NCBI GenBank assembly: GCA_947647645.1
Contig: CANSLE010000088.1
Location: 1 to 8,454 of the forward strand
Origin: an uncultured Microbacterium sp.
GTDB lineage: Bacteria > Actinomycetota > Actinomycetes > Actinomycetales > Microbacteriaceae
Length of the DNA: 8,454 bases
Reading direction: 5' to 3'
Part shown: piece by piece, positions 5,981 to 8,454 of the stretch
Layout: every line of letters starts with the position of its first letter
How positions within the stretch are numbered: the stretch's first letter is position 1
Made by a program: the position numbers and the translations under genes
Notes under the pieces: model-generated
The model's database searches: none
What the model saw: only the letters and a program-made list of their open reading frames with translations
What the model was told of the DNA's origin: nothing

Positions 5981-6663
5981 GGGGAGACGTCTGGCTCGGC
6001 ACCCATCCGCGCGTCGAGGATCTGCTCCAGCGCGTCGAGGTCGTAGCCGCGCACGAACCCGCGGAAGAACTCCGCGAGCGCCTCGGCCATGTCCGTCGAC
6101 GTCGGGTCGAGCAGCCACTGCACCTGCAGGCCGTCCATGAGCGCGGTGGTCGCCACCGCGGCGCGGAAGGGATCGATCGTGCCGATCAGACGTCCGTCGG
6201 CCTCGATCTTCCGGAAGGCCGCCGCGATGCTCGTGCGCACGTACTCGTAGCGGCGCAGGAAGTAGTCGTGCGCCGGGTGGGACGGGGATGTCGCCTCCGC
6301 CGACAGCGTGCAGAACAGCTCGATGACGCCGGGGATCGAGGCGTTGTAGCGTGCGAGCCGCACCAGCGCGCGCAGCGTCTCGACACCGTCGTCATCGTCG
6401 ACGTCGACGATCTTGCGGGACAGCTCGTCGCGGTGGTCGAGGACCGCGAGCAGCAGAGTGCTCTTGTTCTTGAAGTGGTGCAGCAGCCCGGCCTCGCTCA
6501 TGCCGACCCGCTGTGCGATCTCGCGGAGCGACCCGGCGCGGTACCCGCCATGGGAGAACACCTCCAGCGCGGCGTCGAGGATCGCGCCGCGCGTCACCTC
6601 GCTCTTCGCGTACTCGCCGCGCTGCGCACGCCGCGGTGTCTTCGTGTCGGCCATCGTGACCAT
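5977..6663 (-). CDS. TetR/AcrR-family transcriptional regulator
   Basis: The protein is 228 aa. The N-terminal TetR DNA-binding domain spans about 20-70: TRGAILDAALEVFSHGGYRA (24-43), then the HTH in LREIAQRVGMSEAGLLHHFK (46-65) and NKSTLLLAVLDHRDE (66-80). The C-terminal helical ligand domain (about 90-215) is of the divergent type seen in actinobacterial sugar or peptide transporter loci. ATG 6663 is favoured because AGGG (6671-6668, minus strand) lies four bases upstream; ATG 6654 is an alternative. It is transcribed away from the solute-binding protein gene across a 181-bp gap that holds dyads, so it probably represses itself and the transporter. Its stop overlaps the GTG of the GH2 remnant, linking the regulator to glycan use. 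The ligand is unknown. Confidence 0.9.
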   Translation of the reverse strand: MVTMADTKTPRRAQRGEYAKSEVTRGAILDAALEVFSHGGYRAGSLREIAQRVGMSEAGLLHHFKNKSTLLLAVLDHRDELSRKIVDVDDDDGVETLRALVRLARYNASIPGVIELFCTLSAEATSPSHPAHDYFLRRYEYVRTSIAAAFRKIEADGRLIGTIDPFRAAVATTALMDGLQVQWLLDPTSTDMAEALAEFFRGFVRGYDLDALEQILDARMGAEPDVSP

Positions 6664-6728
6664 CGTGCCCTATCCCGGTCGCCGCGAATCGGCGCCGACG
6701 ACCCCAGTGTGCACGGTTTCATAACGAA

Positions 6729-6759
6729 AACCTAGTAGGCACTAGAAATTTACCTCCAA
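6729..6759 (-). promoter_or_regulatory. Candidate promoter of the TetR gene
   Basis: On the minus strand TTGGAG (6759-6754) is followed after 19 bases by TAGGTT (6734-6729), with TACTAG at a 16-base spacing as the alternative -10. The CTAGT dyad falls between and across these elements, so a bound repressor would block it. The match to consensus is modest. Confidence 0.3.
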
Positions 6760-6769
6760 AATCTAGTGC
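6732..6769. promoter_or_regulatory. CTAGT dyads between TetR and the binding-protein gene, candidate operators
   Basis: Two overlapping symmetric elements are present. CTAGT (6732-6736) and ACTAG (6741-6745) form a perfect 5-bp inverted repeat with a 4-base spacer. GCACTAGA (6739-6746) and TCTAGTGC (6762-6769) form a perfect 8-bp inverted repeat around 15 AT-rich bases. The site is in the middle of a divergent regulator/transporter gap, the usual place for a TetR operator. Binding by the adjacent TetR is an inference. Confidence 0.55.
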
Positions 6770-6783
6770 ACGCTCGGAATTGC

Positions 6784-6792
6784 TGCTAGCGT
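6784..6792 (+). promoter_or_regulatory. Extended -10 of the binding-protein gene
   Basis: TGC-TAGCGT (TGn at 6784-6786, TAnnnT hexamer at 6787-6792) fits an extended -10 promoter. Transcription would start near 6799, leaving a leader of about 45 bases with a proper ribosome site. The -35 position (about 6764-6769) overlaps the right arm of the 8-bp dyad, so repressor binding would mask it. Confidence 0.4.
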
Positions 6793-6833
6793 CCCCCGAC
6801 AGGGCGATCCGTAGGGGTATCGCCACCCGAGAA

Positions 6834-6838
6834 AAGGA
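6834..6838 (+). promoter_or_regulatory. Ribosome binding site of the solute-binding protein gene
   Basis: AAGGA at 6834-6838 is six bases before the ATG at 6845. It fixes that start and contrasts with the efflux genes, where the first two starts have no such site. Confidence 0.7.
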
Positions 6839-6844
6839 CCAAGG

Positions 6845-8380
6845 ATGTTCCGTTGGAAGGCCACAGCAGCCCTCGCGGTCGTCGCGGCACTCGCCCTCAC
6901 CGGCTGTGCCGGCGGCGGCAAGTCCGGTGACGCAAGCGGGTCGGGCGGCGCACGCGCAGACCGCCTCACGCTCATTTCGATCACCGCACCCACCAGCTAC
7001 GACATCGGCGCCGGCGCCGAATGGGGAAACCGCAGCGAGTACTTCGAGGCGGTGTTCGACACACTCCTGCGCCAGAACGCGAAGGGCGAGCTCCAGCCGA
7101 ACCTCGCGACCGAGTGGTCGTACAACGCCGACAAGACCGTCCTCACGCTGACGCTGCGCACCGACGCGAAGTTCACCGACGGCACCCCCGTCGACGCGAA
7201 GGCCGTCGTCGCCAGCATGGAGCGCTTCCGTGACGGCACGTCGCCGCAGGCGGGCACCATGAAGGGCAACCAGTACGCGGCCGCCGACGAGCACACCGTG
7301 ACGATCACGCTGCCGGCCCCCGACCCGGCGCTGCTGAACTCCCTGTCCCTGGCACAGGGTCTCGTCGCCGCCCCGTCGTCGTTCTCCGACTCGAACGTGG
7401 CGACCCGTCCCGTCGGCTCCGGGCCGTACATCCTGGACACCTCGGCGAGCGTGACCGGCACGACCTACGTGTACAAGGCGAACCCCGACTACTGGAACAA
7501 GGATGCCGTCACGTACGACAACCTCACCGTCAACGTGATCGAGGACACGACAGCCATCCTCAACGCCATCAAGGCCGGCGAGGCCAATGGGGCGAAGATC
7601 GCCGACAACACCACCATCAGCGAGGTCGAGGGGTCCGGCTGGGCGATCGCGTCGAACGAGCTCGACTTCCAGGGCCTGCTCCTGCTCGATCGCGCCGGCA
7701 CGATGGCGCCGGCGTTGGGCGACGTCAAGGTGCGCCGGGCCATCAACATGGCCTTTGACCGCCAGGCCCTGCTGACGTCGCTGCAGAGCGGCTACGGCAC
7801 GGTCACCGAGCAGGTCTTCCCGAAGTCGTCGGTCGCGTACGACCCGGCGCTCGACACGACCTACGCGTATGACCCGGCCGGCGCCAAGAAGCTCCTCGCC
7901 GAGGCCGGCTACGCCAACGGGCTGACCATCAACATGCCGTCGGCGCCCGCGTTCCAGACGTCCTTCGACCTGATCAAGCAGCAGCTGCAGGACATCGGCA
8001 TCACGGTGCAGTACACCGAGAGCGGCACCGGCAACTTCATCACCGACATGCTGACCCCGAAGTTCCCGGCGACGTGGATGGCACTGCAGCAGGACCCGGA
8101 CTGGCAGCTGATCAACTTCATGATCGCCCCGAACGCGACGTTCAACCCGTTCAAGGCAGAAGACCCGAAGATCGACGCCTTCATCAAGACGGTCCAGTTC
8201 GGATCGACGGATGAGGCCGCCCAGGCGCTCAAGGACCTGAACAAGTACCTGGTCGACCAGGCCTGGTTCGCACCGTTCTTCCGCGTGCAGGGCTCGTTCG
8301 CGACCGACGCCAACACGACCGTCGACTTCTGGCCGACGAACGCCTACCCGTCGATCTTCAGCTTCTCGCCGAAGAACTGA
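6845..8380 (+). CDS. ABC transporter solute-binding lipoprotein, family 5 (SBP_bac_5)
   Basis: The 511-aa lipoprotein captures substrate outside the membrane for an ABC importer. A signal peptide (1-20) with Arg3/Lys5 and a hydrophobic core ends in the lipobox LTGC, with Cys21 as the lipidated residue; a Gly/Ser-rich tether follows (22-38). The family-5 signature includes EYFEAVFDTLL (65-75), LQPNLATEWSYNADKTVLTL (83-102) and FTDGTPVDAKAVVASMERF (110-128), with the later VRRAINMAFDR block typical of the second lobe. The length is normal for oligopeptide/nickel/oligosaccharide binders of this family. The start has a good ribosome site. No permease or ATPase gene is present here; they would be expected just past 8454. 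The divergent TetR and the GH2 remnant suggest a sugar substrate, but family 5 mostly carries peptides, so the substrate is open. Confidence 0.92.
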   Translation: MFRWKATAALAVVAALALTGCAGGGKSGDASGSGGARADRLTLISITAPTSYDIGAGAEWGNRSEYFEAVFDTLLRQNAKGELQPNLATEWSYNADKTVLTLTLRTDAKFTDGTPVDAKAVVASMERFRDGTSPQAGTMKGNQYAAADEHTVTITLPAPDPALLNSLSLAQGLVAAPSSFSDSNVATRPVGSGPYILDTSASVTGTTYVYKANPDYWNKDAVTYDNLTVNVIEDTTAILNAIKAGEANGAKIADNTTISEVEGSGWAIASNELDFQGLLLLDRAGTMAPALGDVKVRRAINMAFDRQALLTSLQSGYGTVTEQVFPKSSVAYDPALDTTYAYDPAGAKKLLAEAGYANGLTINMPSAPAFQTSFDLIKQQLQDIGITVQYTESGTGNFITDMLTPKFPATWMALQQDPDWQLINFMIAPNATFNPFKAEDPKIDAFIKTVQFGSTDEAAQALKDLNKYLVDQAWFAPFFRVQGSFATDANTTVDFWPTNAYPSIFSFSPKN

Positions 8381-8385
8381 CCCGC

Positions 8386-8427
8386 CGCGGCGCCCGCCCC
8401 CGCGCGCCGCGGGCGGGCGGCGCCGCG
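8386..8427 (+). terminator. Strong GC-rich hairpin after the binding-protein gene (terminator or mRNA-stabilising element)
   Basis: CGCGGCGCC (8386-8394) pairs perfectly with GGCGCCGCG (8419-8427). The stem can extend by GCCC (8396-8399) with GGGC (8415-8418) if C8395 bulges, leaving a 15-base loop. It begins six bases after the stop. What follows is CGAAAAAGG and not a T-run, so it lacks the U-tract of a canonical intrinsic terminator. Hairpins in this position often protect the binding-protein part of an ABC operon transcript from decay, giving more binding protein than permease. That role is inferred. Confidence 0.5.
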
Positions 8428-8454
8428 CGAAAAAGGCGAGAGCCAAGCTCAGCA

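Noticed and set aside
6719..8446. A 575-codon open frame on the minus strand opposite the binding-protein gene
   Set aside because: It is an antisense shadow of a GC-rich gene: its protein is Arg/Val/Gly-rich with no family resemblance, and the plus-strand gene has a ribosome site, lipobox and family motifs.

Overview
The window is GC-rich DNA that looks like the chromosome of an actinobacterium, most likely Microbacteriaceae and possibly Microbacterium. This rests on codon usage dominated by G or C in third position, a DUF222/HNH (13E12-type) protein, apparently leaderless promoters, and genes for a family-5 ABC lipoprotein and a family-2 glycoside hydrolase. The genus is an inference.

Layout. 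(1) 1-245, minus strand: the start of a monoacylglycerol-lipase-like alpha/beta hydrolase that leaves the window. It diverges from (2) 306-3734, plus strand, a drug-efflux module: a 14-TM DHA2 (EmrB/QacA-type) exporter, a MarR-family repressor, and a 12-TM DHA3/MFS_3 exporter whose start overlaps the marR stop (ATGA). The marR promoter lies inside a 34-bp dyad with perfect 10-bp ends, and a smaller dyad covers the -10 of the first exporter. The module looks like a self-regulated, inducible efflux unit. (3) 3831-5364: a DUF222/HNH endonuclease-type gene whose promoter contains a near-consensus actinobacterial LexA (SOS) box between -35 and -10. The gene changes GC skew sharply partway along. 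(4) 5451-5980: a deletion scar. The first 50 codons of a GNAT acetyltransferase (plus) run directly into the first 128 codons of a GH2 glycosidase (minus). Both genes have lost their 3' ends at the same point, about 5597-5600. (5) 5977-6663, minus: a TetR-family repressor whose stop overlaps the GH2 start (GTGA), so the two were once a translationally coupled pair. (6) 6664-6844: a divergent control region with CTAGT dyads. (7) 6845-8380, plus: a family-5 ABC transporter solute-binding lipoprotein, followed by a strong GC-rich hairpin; permease genes probably lie just beyond the window.

Regions 4-7 look like a carbohydrate (or peptide) uptake locus with its own TetR switch, in which the glycosidase has been lost by deletion. 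I see no CRISPR array, tRNA, rRNA, insertion sequence or clearly new multi-gene system. The observations most worth checking are the marR dyad, the SOS-box-controlled DUF222/HNH gene and the double-truncation scar. No gene-free stretch exceeds about 210 bases.
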